Source of the DNA: Serratia sarumanii
Lineage (GTDB): Bacteria; Pseudomonadota; Gammaproteobacteria; Enterobacterales; Enterobacteriaceae
Assembly (NCBI RefSeq): GCF_029962605.1
Contig: NZ_CP124750.1
Location: 2,976,001-3,040,000 of the forward strand
Direction: 5' to 3'
DNA: 64,000 bases
Below the pieces are notes generated by a model. The model searched no databases. It was not told the DNA's origin and saw nothing but the letters and a program-made list of their open reading frames with translations. Both the position numbers and the translations under genes were made by a program. Positions 17,691 to 27,530 of this stretch are shown here, one piece after another. How positions within the stretch are numbered: position 1 is the stretch's first letter; each line of letters opens with the position of its first letter.

Positions 17691-18608
17691 TCAGGCCGAC
17701 GCGAGCCGCGTCAGCCTGCCCGGCAGCTCCGCCACCAGTTTGTCCACCGCCAGCCGCACTTTGAGCGGTTGGTAAGGCATATAGGGCCACACTGCATTCA
17801 CCGGAAAACTGAGGCTGGACTCACCGCGCATGATCTCCACCAGCGTCCCGGCCATTAGCCGATCGCGTACCAGCCACTCCGGCAGCCAGGCAATACCGGC
17901 GCCGGCGGAAACGGCATCGACGATCCCCTGCATGTCATCCATCATCATCTTGGCCGGTGGCCTGAACGGCCGCAGCTCGCCGTTTTCACCGCGAAGTTGC
18001 CAGGGCAACACGGCGCCGGCGTGCAGATACCCCACCGCCTGATGCCGGCTTAACGCCTCCACCGAATTCGGTGCGCCACAGCGCTGCACGTAGTCGGGCG
18101 AAGCGCACAGCAGCATGCCGTGTTCGCCCAGGCGTCGGGCAACCAGACTGCCACTGTCCGCCAGTTCGCCGATGCGAACCGCCAGATCGAACCCCTCGTC
18201 GATCAGATCGATCCTGCGGTCGCTGAACGAAATTTCCAACGACAGTAACGGATGCTCATTCGCCAGCGCCGTCATCAAGGGCGCAATGCACAGATGGCCG
18301 AACAACACCGGCATCGAGATCCTAAGCCGGCCGCTGACCTGCATCTTGCCGCTGTCCAGCTGGTTTTCCGCCGCCTGAACGTTCGCCAACGCCTGCCGAC
18401 AGTGCTCATAGTACAGCGCCCCTTCATCCGTCAGGCTCAGGCTGCGGGTGGTGCGCATAAACAACATCACGCCAAGCCGCGCCTCGAGCCGCGACACGAT
18501 TTTGCTGACCGCGGAGCGCGTCAGATGCAGTTTTTCTGCGGCGGCGGCAAAGCTGCCGCCTTCCGCCACGGCGACAAAGGCCGGCAGCGCGCTGAGATCG
18601 CTTTTCAT
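17691..18608 (-). CDS. LysR-family transcriptional regulator
   Basis: A 305-aa LTTR. The winged helix-turn-helix is at about 1-60 (SFAAAAEKLHLTRSAVSKIVSRLEARLG...RTTRSLSLTDEG) and the effector-binding domain at about 90-295. It is transcribed divergently from the azoreductase gene, the usual layout for a regulator and its target, so it probably controls azoR in response to a quinone-like or electrophilic compound. The effector cannot be read from sequence. Two inverted repeats in the 128-bp gap are candidate binding sites. Confidence 0.9.
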   Translation of the reverse strand: MKSDLSALPAFVAVAEGGSFAAAAEKLHLTRSAVSKIVSRLEARLGVMLFMRTTRSLSLTDEGALYYEHCRQALANVQAAENQLDSGKMQVSGRLRISMPVLFGHLCIAPLMTALANEHPLLSLEISFSDRRIDLIDEGFDLAVRIGELADSGSLVARRLGEHGMLLCASPDYVQRCGAPNSVEALSRHQAVGYLHAGAVLPWQLRGENGELRPFRPPAKMMMDDMQGIVDAVSAGAGIAWLPEWLVRDRLMAGTLVEIMRGESSLSFPVNAVWPYMPYQPLKVRLAVDKLVAELPGRLTRLASA

Positions 18609-18616
18609 CTTAATGC

Positions 18617-18661
18617 TTCCAAATTGGAATCAATGAAGTGAAAACCTATCACCACTGGTGA
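18617..18661. promoter_or_regulatory. Candidate LysR operators between the regulator and azoR
   Basis: Two perfect inverted repeats: TTCCAA-A-TTGGAA at 18617-18629, just upstream of the LysR start, and TCACCA-C-TGGTGA at 18649-18661. LysR proteins bind such dyads (T-N11-A type) in divergent promoters. Which one is the recognition site is an inference. Confidence 0.5.
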
Positions 18662-18736
18662 ATATCGAGCAATGATAACCTGCAGTCATTCCGGAATGCC
18701 CGGTGAAACCGCCAATTACCGTCTGAGGACAACAGC

Positions 18737-19336
18737 ATGAAAAAAATACTGGTGCTCAAATCCAGCATTATGGGAAACGACTCGCAGACCAACAACCTGA
18801 TTGACCGCTATCTGGCGGAACGTCGGGCCAAAGGATATGAGGAGCAGATCGTCGAACACGATCTGACGGCGTTGGATCTGCCGGTATTGGACGGCGAGCT
18901 GTTCAGTGCGCTGCGCGGCGCAGATAACATCAGCCCACGCGCCAAAGCGGCGGTGGCGCTTTCCGATCGGTTGATCGCCGAACTAAAAGGGAGCGATCTG
19001 CTGCTGATCGGCGCGCCGATGTACAACCTCAACGTCCCGACCCAGCTGAAAAACTGGTTCGATCTGGTGGCCCGCGCCCGGCTGACGTTCAACTATACCG
19101 CCACCTACCCGGTCGGGCTGGTGGAAGGCGTCAATGCAGTGGTGTTCAGTTCACGCGGCGGCGTACACGCCGGCCAGCCGACCGACGCCGTGACGCCCTA
19201 CCTGCGCTCGGTGCTGGGGCTGATGGGGATCGGCGAGGTGCAATTTATCTATGCCGAAGGACTGGATATGAAACCGCACGGCCTCACTCAGGGGCTGGCG
19301 AATGCCCACCAGCGGATCGTGGCCTTGGTGGGCTGA
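18737..19336 (+). CDS. azoR: FMN-dependent NADH:quinone/azo reductase (AzoR family)
   Basis: A 199-aa flavodoxin-fold reductase that uses NADH and FMN to reduce quinones and azo compounds, protecting against thiol-reactive stress. The phosphate-binding loop is near residues 9-17 (SSIMGNDSQTN). The APMYNLNVPTQLKNWFD segment (about 94-110) and SSRGG (about 139-143) line the flavin site in this family. The MKKILVLKSS start has GAGGACAAC upstream. It may be a paralogue of the housekeeping azoR rather than its exact orthologue, since it is paired with a LysR regulator. Confidence 0.85.
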   Translation: MKKILVLKSSIMGNDSQTNNLIDRYLAERRAKGYEEQIVEHDLTALDLPVLDGELFSALRGADNISPRAKAAVALSDRLIAELKGSDLLLIGAPMYNLNVPTQLKNWFDLVARARLTFNYTATYPVGLVEGVNAVVFSSRGGVHAGQPTDAVTPYLRSVLGLMGIGEVQFIYAEGLDMKPHGLTQGLANAHQRIVALVG

Positions 19337-19389
19337 AGCAAACGCACGGCAGCATTGATTTGTTATAACATAACAAATATGATGACCAC

Positions 19390-19417
19390 GTCGACGCCAC
19401 CTCGATGAGGTGTCGAC
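19390..19417. repeat. Bulged inverted repeat downstream of azoR
   Basis: GTCGAC-gc-CACCTC / GAGGTG-TCGAC with a three-base loop. It can form a strong stem with a two-base bulge. No T-tract follows directly; the intrinsic terminator lies 36 bases further on. Confidence 0.4.
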
Positions 19418-19453
19418 GCTCCTACATCACATAAAGTTTTATCGCACTTTGAG

Positions 19454-19481
19454 CCAGCTATTCCGATAGCTGGTTTTTTTT
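19454..19481 (+). terminator. Intrinsic terminator of azoR
   Basis: A CCAGCTAT/ATAGCTGG stem with a four-base loop followed by eight T residues, a clear rho-independent terminator reading rightward. Confidence 0.9.
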
Positions 19482-19516
19482 GCCTGCGATAATGAAATGC
19501 TACCGGAGCCGCGGGT

Positions 19517-19720
19517 TCAATCGTGGCGGGCAGCGCGTTTCATTTCTCGCTCGCCGGGCGACTGCGTTTTGACGGACAGCGGCGCAACAAACGCTTTCCA
19601 TTCCTTGCCTGCTTCCTGATGAGCCGCGTTTTTATGGGCCGATGAATAGTCATCGTTTTGCCCGGCGCATCCAGACAGCGCCATGATGCCCACAGCAAGA
19701 TACAGCGATTTGCACATCAT
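19517..19720 (-). CDS. Small predicted lipoprotein
   Basis: A 67-aa protein whose first 18 residues form a lipoprotein signal with the lipobox LSGC (Cys18). The mature part is about 50 residues, hydrophilic and rich in Lys, His and Ala, with no recognisable domain. AGGATAGG lies just upstream of two adjacent ATG codons (19720 and 19717); the second has better spacing. It faces the azoR terminator and has no obvious operon partner. Function unknown. Confidence 0.7.
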   Translation of the reverse strand: MMCKSLYLAVGIMALSGCAGQNDDYSSAHKNAAHQEAGKEWKAFVAPLSVKTQSPGEREMKRAARHD

Positions 19721-19797
19721 CCTATCCTGATAATTAACCGTCGCTATAGGGTAACAGCGCCGGCCCCAATGTCACTGCAAAATGACCGGCACGTTCA

Positions 19798-20112
19798 TCA
19801 CACCGGCATATTCATGATGTCCTGGTAGGCCGCGACCAGCTTGTTGCGCACCTGCACGCCCAGCTGCAGCGAGACCGATGATTTCTGCAGATCGACCATC
19901 ACATCATTCAGGCTGATGCCCGGCACGCCCAGTTCGAAATCCTGCGCCTGCTTGCGCGCCGTTTGCTGGGTCTCGCTGATCTTGCCGAGCGCCGCAGTCA
20001 GTTCGCTGGCGAAGCTGACGCCCTGCGGCGCCGTATTCTGCCCCATCTTGCCGGCCTGAACCGCCATGGTCTGCATCTGCTGCAGCACCCCTTCAATGCC
20101 CTGAATCGCCAT
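19798..20112 (-). CDS. fliE: Hook-basal body junction protein FliE
   Basis: Exported protein that links the MS ring to the proximal rod and is among the first rod substrates. It is 104 aa and ends [17 protein letters not shown]; the C-terminal half ([19 protein letters not shown]) matches E. coli. I chose the ATG at 20112 (MAIQGIEG), preceded by GAGGA at good spacing and aligned with E. coli. An in-frame ATG 15 bases upstream adds residues absent from homologues. It is a single-gene unit divergent from fliF. Confidence 0.95.
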   Translation of the reverse strand: MAIQGIEGVLQQMQTMAVQAGKMGQNTAPQGVSFASELTAALGKISETQQTARKQAQDFELGVPGISLNDVMVDLQKSSVSLQLGVQVRNKLVAAYQDIMNMPV

Positions 20113-20426
20113 CTGGTCCTCAATCATCTCGTCACGCCGGGTGACGTTTCACCCTGCACTTCTCCAATGATGCACACCCTAGCACAGCGTTTTCAGACCT
20201 AAAGCGGCTAATTAACTGCAAAAAACCCGGCTTATCGGGCAATCGGAATCGTCTGATAAGGCGAATAATGGCCTGCCCAGAAATGGGAGCGCCGCTATTT
20301 AGAAGATATGTGTATCAGGGAGTCTGTTTTGTCACACAACGCTAACCATACCGTTCATCAGCCTGGCAGGGAGCTGCTCAGCGGCCCATACGGGATCGTG
20401 AGCGCCATTGAAGGACGAGACCTAAA
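20113..20426. promoter_or_regulatory. fliE-fliF divergent class 2 control region
   Basis: A 314-bp gap expected to hold FlhD4C2-dependent promoters for fliE and fliFGHIJK. A CGCTATTT element at 20293-20300 also occurs between flgA and flgB and resembles an FlhDC half-site (AAATAGCG on the other strand). A short CCCG/CGGG stem followed on the minus strand by six T residues (20220-20239) lies in the presumed fliE leader. Confidence 0.5.
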
Positions 20427-22133
20427 ATGAGTGCTTCGATAACCGCCGGCGAAAGCCGCGACAACGGCCTGCAGGCCATCTGGAATCGTCTGCGCGCCAA
20501 CCCGAAAATTCCGTTGCTGGTCGCCGCCTCCGCCGCGATCGCCATCGTTGTCGCGCTGCTGTTGTGGGTGAAAAGCCCTGACTACCGCGTGCTGTACAGC
20601 AATCTGAACGACCGCGACGGTGGCGCCATCGTCACCCAGCTGACGCAGATGAATATCCCTTACCGCTTCGCCGAGAATGGCGCAGCGCTGCTGATCCCGG
20701 CGGAAAAGGTGCATGAAACCCGCCTGCGCCTCGCGCAGCAAGGGCTGCCGAAGGGCGGCGCCGTCGGCTTCGAACTGCTGGATCAGGAAAAATTCGGCAT
20801 CAGCCAATTCAGCGAACAGATCAACTATCAGCGCGCCCTTGAGGGCGAGCTGTCGCGCACTATCGAATCGCTGGGGCCGGTGCAAAACGCCCGCGTTCAC
20901 CTAGCGCTGCCTAAACCTTCGCTGTTCGTGCGCGAACAGAAATCCCCTTCCGCGTCGGTGACGCTGACCCTGCAACCCGGCCGTGCGCTGGACGACGGCC
21001 AGATCAACGCCATCGTTTATATGGTGTCGAGCAGCGTCGCCGGCCTGCCGCCGGGCAACGTGACCGTGGTCGATCAGGCCGGGCGCCTGCTGACGCAGTC
21101 CGACGGCACCGGGCGCGATCTCAACGCCTCGCAGCTGAAATACGCCAACGAAGTGGAAAACGGCTTCCAGCGCCGCATCGAAGCGATCCTCGCCCCGGTG
21201 GTCGGCAGCGCCAACGTGCGTGCGCAGGTCACGGCACAGATCGACTTCGCCACTCGCGAACAAACCGATGAACAGTACCAGCCGAACCAGCAGCCGGACA
21301 AAGCCGCTATCCGCTCTCAGCAAACCAGCCTGAGCGAGCAGATCGGCGGGCCACAGGTGGGCGGCGTGCCGGGCGCGCTGTCCAATCAGCCGAGCGCGCC
21401 GGCCACCGCGCCGATTGAGACCGCCAAGCCGGCCACCGCAGCAGGCAACAATGCCAATGCCAACGCGACCGCACAAAACGCCGCGACCACCCGCAGCGCG
21501 GCGGCCAACGGCGTGCCACAAAATACCCGTCGCGACGCGACCACCAACTACGAGCTCGACCGCACCATTCGTCACACCCAGCAAAAAGCCGGCACCGTGC
21601 AGCGTCTGTCGGTCGCCGTGGTGGTCAACTATCTGGGCACCGATAAAGACGGCAAACCGCAGCCGATGAGCAAAGAGCAGCTGGCGCAGATCGAAGCGCT
21701 GGTGCGTGAAGCGATGGGCTACTCCAGCAGCCGTGGCGACACCCTGAACGTGGTCAACACGCCGTTTACCGACACTCAGGTGACCGGTGGCGAACTGCCG
21801 TTCTGGCAAAGCCAGTCGTTTATCGATCGCCTGATCGACGCGGGCCGCTATCTGCTGGTGCTGCTGGTGGCCTGGCTGCTGTGGCGCAAACTGGTGCGGC
21901 CGCAGCTGCAACAGCGCCAGGCGGCGCAACAGGCCGCCGTCGCCGCCGCCAACGCCCCTGCCGCCAAAGCGGTCGACAGCAGCAAACCGAGCAACGAGGA
22001 GCTGGCGCAGCGTCGTAAATCGCAGCAGCGCGTCAGCGCAGAAGTCCAGAGCCAGCGGATCCGCGATCTGGCTGACAAAGACCCACGCGTGGTCGCTCTG
22101 GTAATCCGCCAATGGATGAGTAACGAGATATGA
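20427..22133 (+). CDS. fliF: Flagellar MS-ring protein FliF
   Basis: Inner-membrane protein that builds the MS ring, the base for the rod, C ring and export gate. It is 568 aa. Transmembrane segments are at about 27-48 and 450-470. Between them are ring-building motifs ([17 protein letters not shown]) and a Pro/Ala/Asn-rich linker (about 305-365). The cytoplasmic C-terminus ([16 protein letters not shown]) binds FliG. GAAGGA lies upstream of the start. The stop overlaps fliG by four bases (ATGA). First gene of fliFGHIJK. Confidence 0.97.
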   Translation: MSASITAGESRDNGLQAIWNRLRANPKIPLLVAASAAIAIVVALLLWVKSPDYRVLYSNLNDRDGGAIVTQLTQMNIPYRFAENGAALLIPAEKVHETRLRLAQQGLPKGGAVGFELLDQEKFGISQFSEQINYQRALEGELSRTIESLGPVQNARVHLALPKPSLFVREQKSPSASVTLTLQPGRALDDGQINAIVYMVSSSVAGLPPGNVTVVDQAGRLLTQSDGTGRDLNASQLKYANEVENGFQRRIEAILAPVVGSANVRAQVTAQIDFATREQTDEQYQPNQQPDKAAIRSQQTSLSEQIGGPQVGGVPGALSNQPSAPATAPIETAKPATAAGNNANANATAQNAATTRSAAANGVPQNTRRDATTNYELDRTIRHTQQKAGTVQRLSVAVVVNYLGTDKDGKPQPMSKEQLAQIEALVREAMGYSSSRGDTLNVVNTPFTDTQVTGGELPFWQSQSFIDRLIDAGRYLLVLLVAWLLWRKLVRPQLQQRQAAQQAAVAAANAPAAKAVDSSKPSNEELAQRRKSQQRVSAEVQSQRIRDLADKDPRVVALVIRQWMSNEI

Positions 22134-23122
22134 GCCTGACCGGAACCGACAAAAGCGCCATCCTGCTGATGACGCTGGGTGAAGATCGCGCGGCGGAGGT
22201 GTTCAAACACCTCTCCTCGCGCGAAGTACAGCTGCTGAGCGGCACCATGGCCGGCATGAGCCAGGTTTCACACAAACAGCTCGGCGAAATACTGACCGAG
22301 TTCGAAGACGACGCCGAGCAATACGCGGCGCTGAGCGTCAACGCCAGCGACTACCTGCGTTCGGTGCTGGTCAAGGCGCTGGGCGAAGAGCGCGCCGCCA
22401 GCCTGCTGGAAGACATTCTCGAATCGCGCGAGACCACCACCGGCATGGAAACGCTCAACTTTATGGAGCCGCAGAGCGCCGCCGATCTGATCCGCGACGA
22501 ACACCCGCAGATCATCGCCACTATCCTGGTGCACCTCAAACGCGGCCAGGCGGCGGATATCCTGGCCCTGTTCGACGAACGCCTGCGCAACGACGTCATG
22601 CTGCGTATCGCCACCTTCGGCGGCGTGCAGCCGGCGGCGCTGGCGGAGCTGACCGAAGTGCTGAACAACCTGCTCGACGGCCAGAACCTCAAACGCAGCA
22701 AAATGGGCGGGGTGCGCACCGCCGCCGAGATCATCAACCTGATGAAAACCCAGCAGGAAGAAGCGGTCATCGACGCGATGCGCGAATACGACGGCGAGCT
22801 GGCGCAGAAGATCATCGACGAGATGTTCCTGTTCGAAAACCTGGTGGAAGTCGACGATCGCAGTATCCAACGCCTGCTGCAGGAAGTGGAAGGCGAGTCG
22901 CTGCTGATCGCCTTGAAAGGCGCCGAGCAGCCGCTGCGCGAGAAGTTCCTCAAGAACATGTCGCAACGCGCCGCCGACATCCTGCGCGACGATCTGGCCA
23001 ACCGTGGGCCGGTGCGCATGTCGCAGGTGGAGAACGAGCAGAAAGCCATCCTGCTGGTGGTGAGACGCCTGGCGGAAAGCGGCGAAATGATCATCGGCGG
23101 CGGCGAGGACACCTATGTCTGA
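22130..23122 (+). CDS. fliG: Flagellar motor switch protein FliG
   Basis: C-ring component that turns ion flow through MotAB into rotation. It is 330 aa. The N-terminal domain contacts FliF, the middle domain contains the EHPQ motif (near residue 124), and the C-terminal torque helix carries charged residues ([22 protein letters not shown]). It matches E. coli FliG along its length and overlaps fliH by eight bases. Confidence 0.97.
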   Translation: MSLTGTDKSAILLMTLGEDRAAEVFKHLSSREVQLLSGTMAGMSQVSHKQLGEILTEFEDDAEQYAALSVNASDYLRSVLVKALGEERAASLLEDILESRETTTGMETLNFMEPQSAADLIRDEHPQIIATILVHLKRGQAADILALFDERLRNDVMLRIATFGGVQPAALAELTEVLNNLLDGQNLKRSKMGGVRTAAEIINLMKTQQEEAVIDAMREYDGELAQKIIDEMFLFENLVEVDDRSIQRLLQEVEGESLLIALKGAEQPLREKFLKNMSQRAADILRDDLANRGPVRMSQVENEQKAILLVVRRLAESGEMIIGGGEDTYV

Positions 23123-23819
23123 TCGCATTAACACCCTGCCCTGGCAGCCCTGGTCGCTCAGCGATCTGGGCGAACAGAAACCGGCGATCGAACTGCCGCA
23201 GTTGCCGGATCTCGAACTTGACGATCCGTCGCCGGACGCACAGGCCGAATTGCAACAGCAGTTGGCGACGCTGCGCCTGCAGGCGGAGCAACAGGGCCAG
23301 CAGGTGGGCTATGCCGACGGCCAGCAAAAAGGCTATGAGGCCGGTTTTCAATCCGGACTGGAGGAAGGCCGCCAGCAAGGGCTGCTGGAAGCGCAACAGC
23401 AGCAACAGCCGCTGACCGCCCACTGGCAGCAGCTGGTCACCGAATTTCAGCACACGCTGGACGCGCTCGACAGCGTGATCGCTTCGCGGCTGATGCAGCT
23501 GGCGCTGACCGCCGCCAAGCAGGTGCTGGGCCAGCCGCCGGTGTGCGACGGCACCGCCCTGCTGGCGCAGATCCAACAGCTGATCCAGCAGGAACCGATG
23601 TTCAACGGCAAGCCGCAGCTGCGGGTACACCCGGACGACTACTCGCGCGTCGAGCAGCAGCTGGGGGTCACCCTCAGCCTGCACGGCTGGCGCCTGCTGG
23701 CGGACGGCGAGCTGCACCCGGGCGGCTGCAAGGTCAGCGCCGAGGAAGGCGATCTCGACGCCAGCCTGGCGACGCGCTGGCATGAATTGTGCCGCCTGGC
23801 GGCACCGGGAGAAGTCTGA
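23115..23819 (+). CDS. fliH: Flagellar export ATPase regulator FliH
   Basis: Cytoplasmic stator-like protein that binds FliI and tethers it to the export gate and C ring. It is 234 aa with a long Gln/Glu-rich N-terminal coiled coil (about 40-95, including GYxxGxQxGxxxG-type repeats such as [17 protein letters not shown]). The C-terminal part (about 120-230) resembles the peripheral stalk of F-type ATPases. The stop shares a base with the fliI start (TGATG). Confidence 0.95.
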   Translation: MSDRINTLPWQPWSLSDLGEQKPAIELPQLPDLELDDPSPDAQAELQQQLATLRLQAEQQGQQVGYADGQQKGYEAGFQSGLEEGRQQGLLEAQQQQQPLTAHWQQLVTEFQHTLDALDSVIASRLMQLALTAAKQVLGQPPVCDGTALLAQIQQLIQQEPMFNGKPQLRVHPDDYSRVEQQLGVTLSLHGWRLLADGELHPGGCKVSAEEGDLDASLATRWHELCRLAAPGEV

Positions 23820-25180
23820 TGACCGCGCGTCTCGGCCGCTGGCTGAGCTCTCTGGATACGCTGGAAAAACGCATCGCGCGCGCGCCGATGGTGCGCCGCT
23901 ACGGTCGCCTGACCCGCGCCACCGGATTGGTGTTGGAAGCCACCGGCCTGCAGCTGCCGCTCGGCGCGACCTGCCTCATCGAACGGCACGACGCCGGTGA
24001 GGTGCAGGAAGTGGAAAGCGAAGTGGTCGGCTTCAACGGCCAGCGGCTGTTCCTGATGCCGCTGGAAGAGGTGGAAGGCATCGTGCCGGGCGCGCGGGTT
24101 TACGCCCGCATCGCGCCGGAAGGCCAAAGCGCCGGCAAACAGCTGCCGCTCGGCCCGGCCCTGTTGGGGCGGGTGCTGGACGGCAGCGCCAAACCGCTCG
24201 ACGGCCTGCCTTCACCGGAAACCGGTTACCGCGCGCCGCTGATCACCGCACCGTTCAACCCCTTGCAGCGCACGCCAATCGAGCAGGTGCTGGACGTGGG
24301 GGTGCGCACCATCAACGGCCTGCTGACCGTCGGTCGCGGCCAGCGCATGGGCCTGTTCGCCGGCTCCGGCGTCGGCAAGAGCGTGCTGCTCGGCATGATG
24401 GCCCGTTATACCCAGGCGGATGTGATCGTCGTTGGCCTGATCGGCGAGCGTGGCCGCGAGGTCAAAGACTTTATCGAGAACATTCTCGGCGCCGAAGGCC
24501 GGGCGCGATCGGTGGTGATCGCCGCGCCGGCGGACGTCTCGCCGCTGCTGCGCATGCAGGGGGCGGCCTACGCCACCCGTATCGCCGAAGATTTCCGCGA
24601 TCGCGGGCAGCATGTGTTGCTGATCATGGACTCCCTCACCCGCTACGCCATGGCGCAGCGTGAGATCGCTCTGGCCATCGGCGAGCCGCCGGCGACCAAA
24701 GGCTACCCGCCTTCGGTCTTCGCCAAGCTGCCTGCGCTGGTGGAACGCGCGGGCAACGGCATCAGCGGCGGCGGTTCCATCACCGCCTTCTACACCGTGT
24801 TGACCGAAGGGGACGATCAGCAAGACCCGATCGCCGACTCGGCGCGCGCCATCCTCGATGGTCACGTGGTGCTGTCCCGGCGCCTGGCGGAAGCCGGCCA
24901 CTACCCGGCGATCGACATCGAAGCGTCAATCAGCCGCGCCATGACGTCGCTGATCGACGAAGAGCATTACCGCCGGGTGCGCACCTTCAAACAGATGCTG
25001 GCCAGCTATCAGCGCAACCGCGATCTGATCAGCGTCGGCGCCTACGCGGCGGGCAGCGATCCGTTGCTGGACAAAGCGATGACGCTGTATCCGCAGATGG
25101 AAGCCTACCTGCAACAGGGCATCTTTGAACGCAGCGGCTATGATGAAGCCTGTCAACAGCTGCAGCAGTTGATTGTTTAA
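23819..25180 (+). CDS. fliI: Flagellar export ATPase FliI
   Basis: Hexameric ATPase of the type III export apparatus, related to the F1 beta subunit. It unloads chaperone-substrate complexes at the gate. Walker A GSGVGKS is at about 182-188, followed by [10 protein letters not shown] and the Walker B region [26 protein letters not shown] start it at the ATG at 23819 (MTARLGRW, 453 aa), which aligns with E. coli and is coupled to the fliH stop. An upstream in-frame ATG inside fliH is not used in homologues. Confidence 0.97.
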   Translation: MTARLGRWLSSLDTLEKRIARAPMVRRYGRLTRATGLVLEATGLQLPLGATCLIERHDAGEVQEVESEVVGFNGQRLFLMPLEEVEGIVPGARVYARIAPEGQSAGKQLPLGPALLGRVLDGSAKPLDGLPSPETGYRAPLITAPFNPLQRTPIEQVLDVGVRTINGLLTVGRGQRMGLFAGSGVGKSVLLGMMARYTQADVIVVGLIGERGREVKDFIENILGAEGRARSVVIAAPADVSPLLRMQGAAYATRIAEDFRDRGQHVLLIMDSLTRYAMAQREIALAIGEPPATKGYPPSVFAKLPALVERAGNGISGGGSITAFYTVLTEGDDQQDPIADSARAILDGHVVLSRRLAEAGHYPAIDIEASISRAMTSLIDEEHYRRVRTFKQMLASYQRNRDLISVGAYAAGSDPLLDKAMTLYPQMEAYLQQGIFERSGYDEACQQLQQLIV

Positions 25181-25201
25181 CGTCACCAGAGGCGCACAGC
25201 G

Positions 25202-25648
25202 ATGAAATCACAATCCCCCCTGATTACCCTGCGAGATCTGGCGCAGGATGCGGTGGAACAGGCCGCGCAACAGCTGGGCCAGGTACGGCAGGCGCAGCAG
25301 GCGGCAGAGCAGCAGCTGTCGATGCTGCTCAACTATCAGGACGAATACCGCCAGAAGCTGAATCATACGCTCTGCGACGGCATGGACAGCTCACGCTGGC
25401 AAAACTACCAGCAGTTTATCGGCACGCTGGAACAGGCCATCGACCAACACCGCCAGCAGCTGCTGCAGTGGGGGCAGAAAGTGGATCATGCGGTGAAGCA
25501 ATGGCAAGACAAACAACAGCGGCTGAACGCTTTCGAGACCCTGCATACCCGCGCTCTGACGGCGGAGCAGCAGCAGGAGAACAAACGGGATCAAAAACTG
25601 ATGGATGAGTTCGCTCAACGCAGTGCACAAAGGAATATCAACCCATGA
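25202..25648 (+). CDS. fliJ: Flagellar export protein FliJ
   Basis: A 148-aa two-helix coiled coil resembling the gamma subunit of F1. It connects the FliI hexamer to FlhA and recycles chaperones. The composition (very rich in Gln, Ala and Leu, no membrane segment) and position after fliI support the call. The TGA overlaps the fliK start by four bases. Confidence 0.94.
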   Translation: MKSQSPLITLRDLAQDAVEQAAQQLGQVRQAQQAAEQQLSMLLNYQDEYRQKLNHTLCDGMDSSRWQNYQQFIGTLEQAIDQHRQQLLQWGQKVDHAVKQWQDKQQRLNAFETLHTRALTAEQQQENKRDQKLMDEFAQRSAQRNINP

Positions 25649-26874
25649 ATCTGAACGCCCTGCCCGGTCTGGTCTTACCCGGCGACGCCGGCGGCCTGGC
25701 CGAACTGACGTCGGCGCTGGATGAGAGCCAGCTGTCGTCCGCTTTCGCCCAGCTGCTCGGCGCCCGTTTCGCACCCGCCGCCGACGGCAAACAGCCGCCG
25801 GTCGCGCTGAGCGCGGACGAAGAACGCGCCCCGGCCCTGAGCCGCAACCAGCTCAATCAACTGCTGGCCACCTTCGGCGAGCGCGGCGGCCTGCTGCCGG
25901 GCCAGACCGTCTCAGCCGACGCGCTTTCACCTGAAGGCACCGAGGGCGAGGCGCCCGCCGCCGGCGACAAACCGGCGCAGCCGCCGATCGCCGCCGCCAA
26001 AGAGCTGGATGCCGCTACGCTGCAGGCGCTGTACGCCATGCTACCGGCCGCGATCGTCGCCCAGACTCAGCCAGCCGAAGGCCAACGCTCGCTGCCGGTG
26101 GAAAGCGCTGACGAGGCGACTGCGCTGCAGCCCGGCAACGGCCTGCTGAACATCGCGGCGGCCGGTGATAAAACCGCCACACATTCATCGGCATCCCCTG
26201 CTCCGTCGCCGACGGGCGCGAAAACGCCTGCCGCCGACGGCGACAATGCCACGGCGGCGCTCCCGCAACCGACCAACGGCGAACGCGCAAGCACCGCACA
26301 ACCGCTACAGGCGGGCGATACGCCACAGCCGCCGCTCAATCACGCCGTCGCCCTGGCCGCCGCCAGCCCGACGCAAACCGCCGCCCCGGCCAGCGCACTG
26401 GTGACCGCGCCGCCTGCGCCGCAGCTCAACGCGCAGCTGGGCAGCCCGGAGTGGCAGCAGGCGTTGAGCCAACAGGTGCTGATGTTCCACCGCAACGGCC
26501 AGCAAAGCGCCGAGCTGCGCCTGCACCCGCAGGAACTGGGCGCCCTGCAGATCACGCTGAAGCTGGACGATCAGCAGGCGCAACTGCACATCGCCTCCGC
26601 TCACGGCCAAGTGCGTGCGGCGGTGGAAGCGGCGATGCCGCAGCTGCGGCACGCGCTGGCGGAGAGCGGTATCAACCTGGGGCAAAGCAGCGTGGGCGGC
26701 GAGTCCACGCCGCAATGGCAGCAGCAGGCGCAACAGCAGGCTTCCAACGGCCAGGGGCGTGCCAGCTATGCGGAACATCATGGCGGTGACGCTGCGGCCG
26801 CCGAGGGCGTCAGCGCACCGGTGGCGCTGCAGCGCATGGCCAGTGCGGTCAACGGCGTCGATATTTTCGCCTGA
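25645..26874 (+). CDS. fliK: Hook-length control protein FliK
   Basis: Exported molecular ruler that measures the hook and switches FlhB from rod/hook to filament substrates. It is 409 aa. The N-terminal and middle parts are of low complexity (Ala, Pro, Thr, Gln), as expected for a flexible ruler. The C-terminal switch domain (about 265-360) contains the conserved LRLHPQELGALQITLKLDD. The TQ-rich tail is variable. It ends the fliFGHIJK operon. Confidence 0.95.
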   Translation: MNLNALPGLVLPGDAGGLAELTSALDESQLSSAFAQLLGARFAPAADGKQPPVALSADEERAPALSRNQLNQLLATFGERGGLLPGQTVSADALSPEGTEGEAPAAGDKPAQPPIAAAKELDAATLQALYAMLPAAIVAQTQPAEGQRSLPVESADEATALQPGNGLLNIAAAGDKTATHSSASPAPSPTGAKTPAADGDNATAALPQPTNGERASTAQPLQAGDTPQPPLNHAVALAAASPTQTAAPASALVTAPPAPQLNAQLGSPEWQQALSQQVLMFHRNGQQSAELRLHPQELGALQITLKLDDQQAQLHIASAHGQVRAAVEAAMPQLRHALAESGINLGQSSVGGESTPQWQQQAQQQASNGQGRASYAEHHGGDAAAAEGVSAPVALQRMASAVNGVDIFA

Positions 26875-26907
26875 GCCGCCGCAAACGCCCAAGCTGGCAC
26901 CCATTTG

Positions 26908-26945
26908 CGCGTCTATTCAGGCTATTGCACACCGCAATAGACGCG
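26908..26945. promoter_or_regulatory. Nested alternative hairpins between fliK and fliL
   Basis: An outer perfect inverted repeat CGCGTCTATT (26908-26917) / AATAGACGCG (26936-26945) encloses an inner one, CTATTGC (26922-26928) / GCAATAG (26934-26940). Both use the same right-hand segment, so they exclude each other. No T-run follows. The 165-bp gap should also hold the fliL promoter. Confidence 0.6.
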
Positions 26946-27039
26946 ATAATACCTTTACATGTCATGCGTGCGGCTTTGCCGCGCGCTATGCCCGCCGCCT
27001 CGCCGGCCGCGGGTGGAACAACAGGAATTAGATTTGGCT

Positions 27040-27525
27040 ATGTCTCAGAACACCCTTCCCGCAGCACCGAAACGCTCCCTTCTGGTCATCCTGCTGGTGT
27101 TGATCAGCGTCGTCGCCTGTGGCGCCGCGGGCTACAGCTGGTGGCTGCTGCAACAGCATAAAAACGGCGCCGAACCGGCCGCCGCCAAACAGCAACCGCC
27201 GGCCGCGCCGGTGTTCATGCCGCTCGACACCTTTACCGTCAACCTGGTGACGCCGGACAACAACCCGGATCGCGTGCTGTACATCGGCCTCACACTGCGT
27301 CTGCCGGACGAAAGTACCCGCCGTCAGCTGAACGATTTTCTGCCGGAAGTGCGCAGCCGTCTGCTGATGCTGCTCTCCCGCCAGGAAGCGAGCCAGCTGG
27401 CCAATGAACAAGGGAAGCAACGGTTGGTGGCGCAGATTAAGGACGTGCTCAGCCCGCCGCTGGTTAAGGGACAACCGAAGCAGGTGGTCAGCGATGTGCT
27501 GTTCACCGCCTTCATACTGCGGTAA
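27040..27525 (+). CDS. fliL: Flagellar basal body protein FliL
   Basis: Single-pass inner-membrane protein that surrounds stator units and stabilises MotAB under load. It is 161 aa from the ATG at 27040. The transmembrane segment is at about 13-36, and the periplasmic domain ends [10 protein letters not shown] as in E. coli. AGGA lies 14 bases before this ATG; a TTG two codons upstream has ideal spacing and could be the true start. First gene of fliLMNOPQR. Confidence 0.95.
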   Translation: MSQNTLPAAPKRSLLVILLVLISVVACGAAGYSWWLLQQHKNGAEPAAAKQQPPAAPVFMPLDTFTVNLVTPDNNPDRVLYIGLTLRLPDESTRRQLNDFLPEVRSRLLMLLSRQEASQLANEQGKQRLVAQIKDVLSPPLVKGQPKQVVSDVLFTAFILR

Positions 27526-27530
27526 TCACT

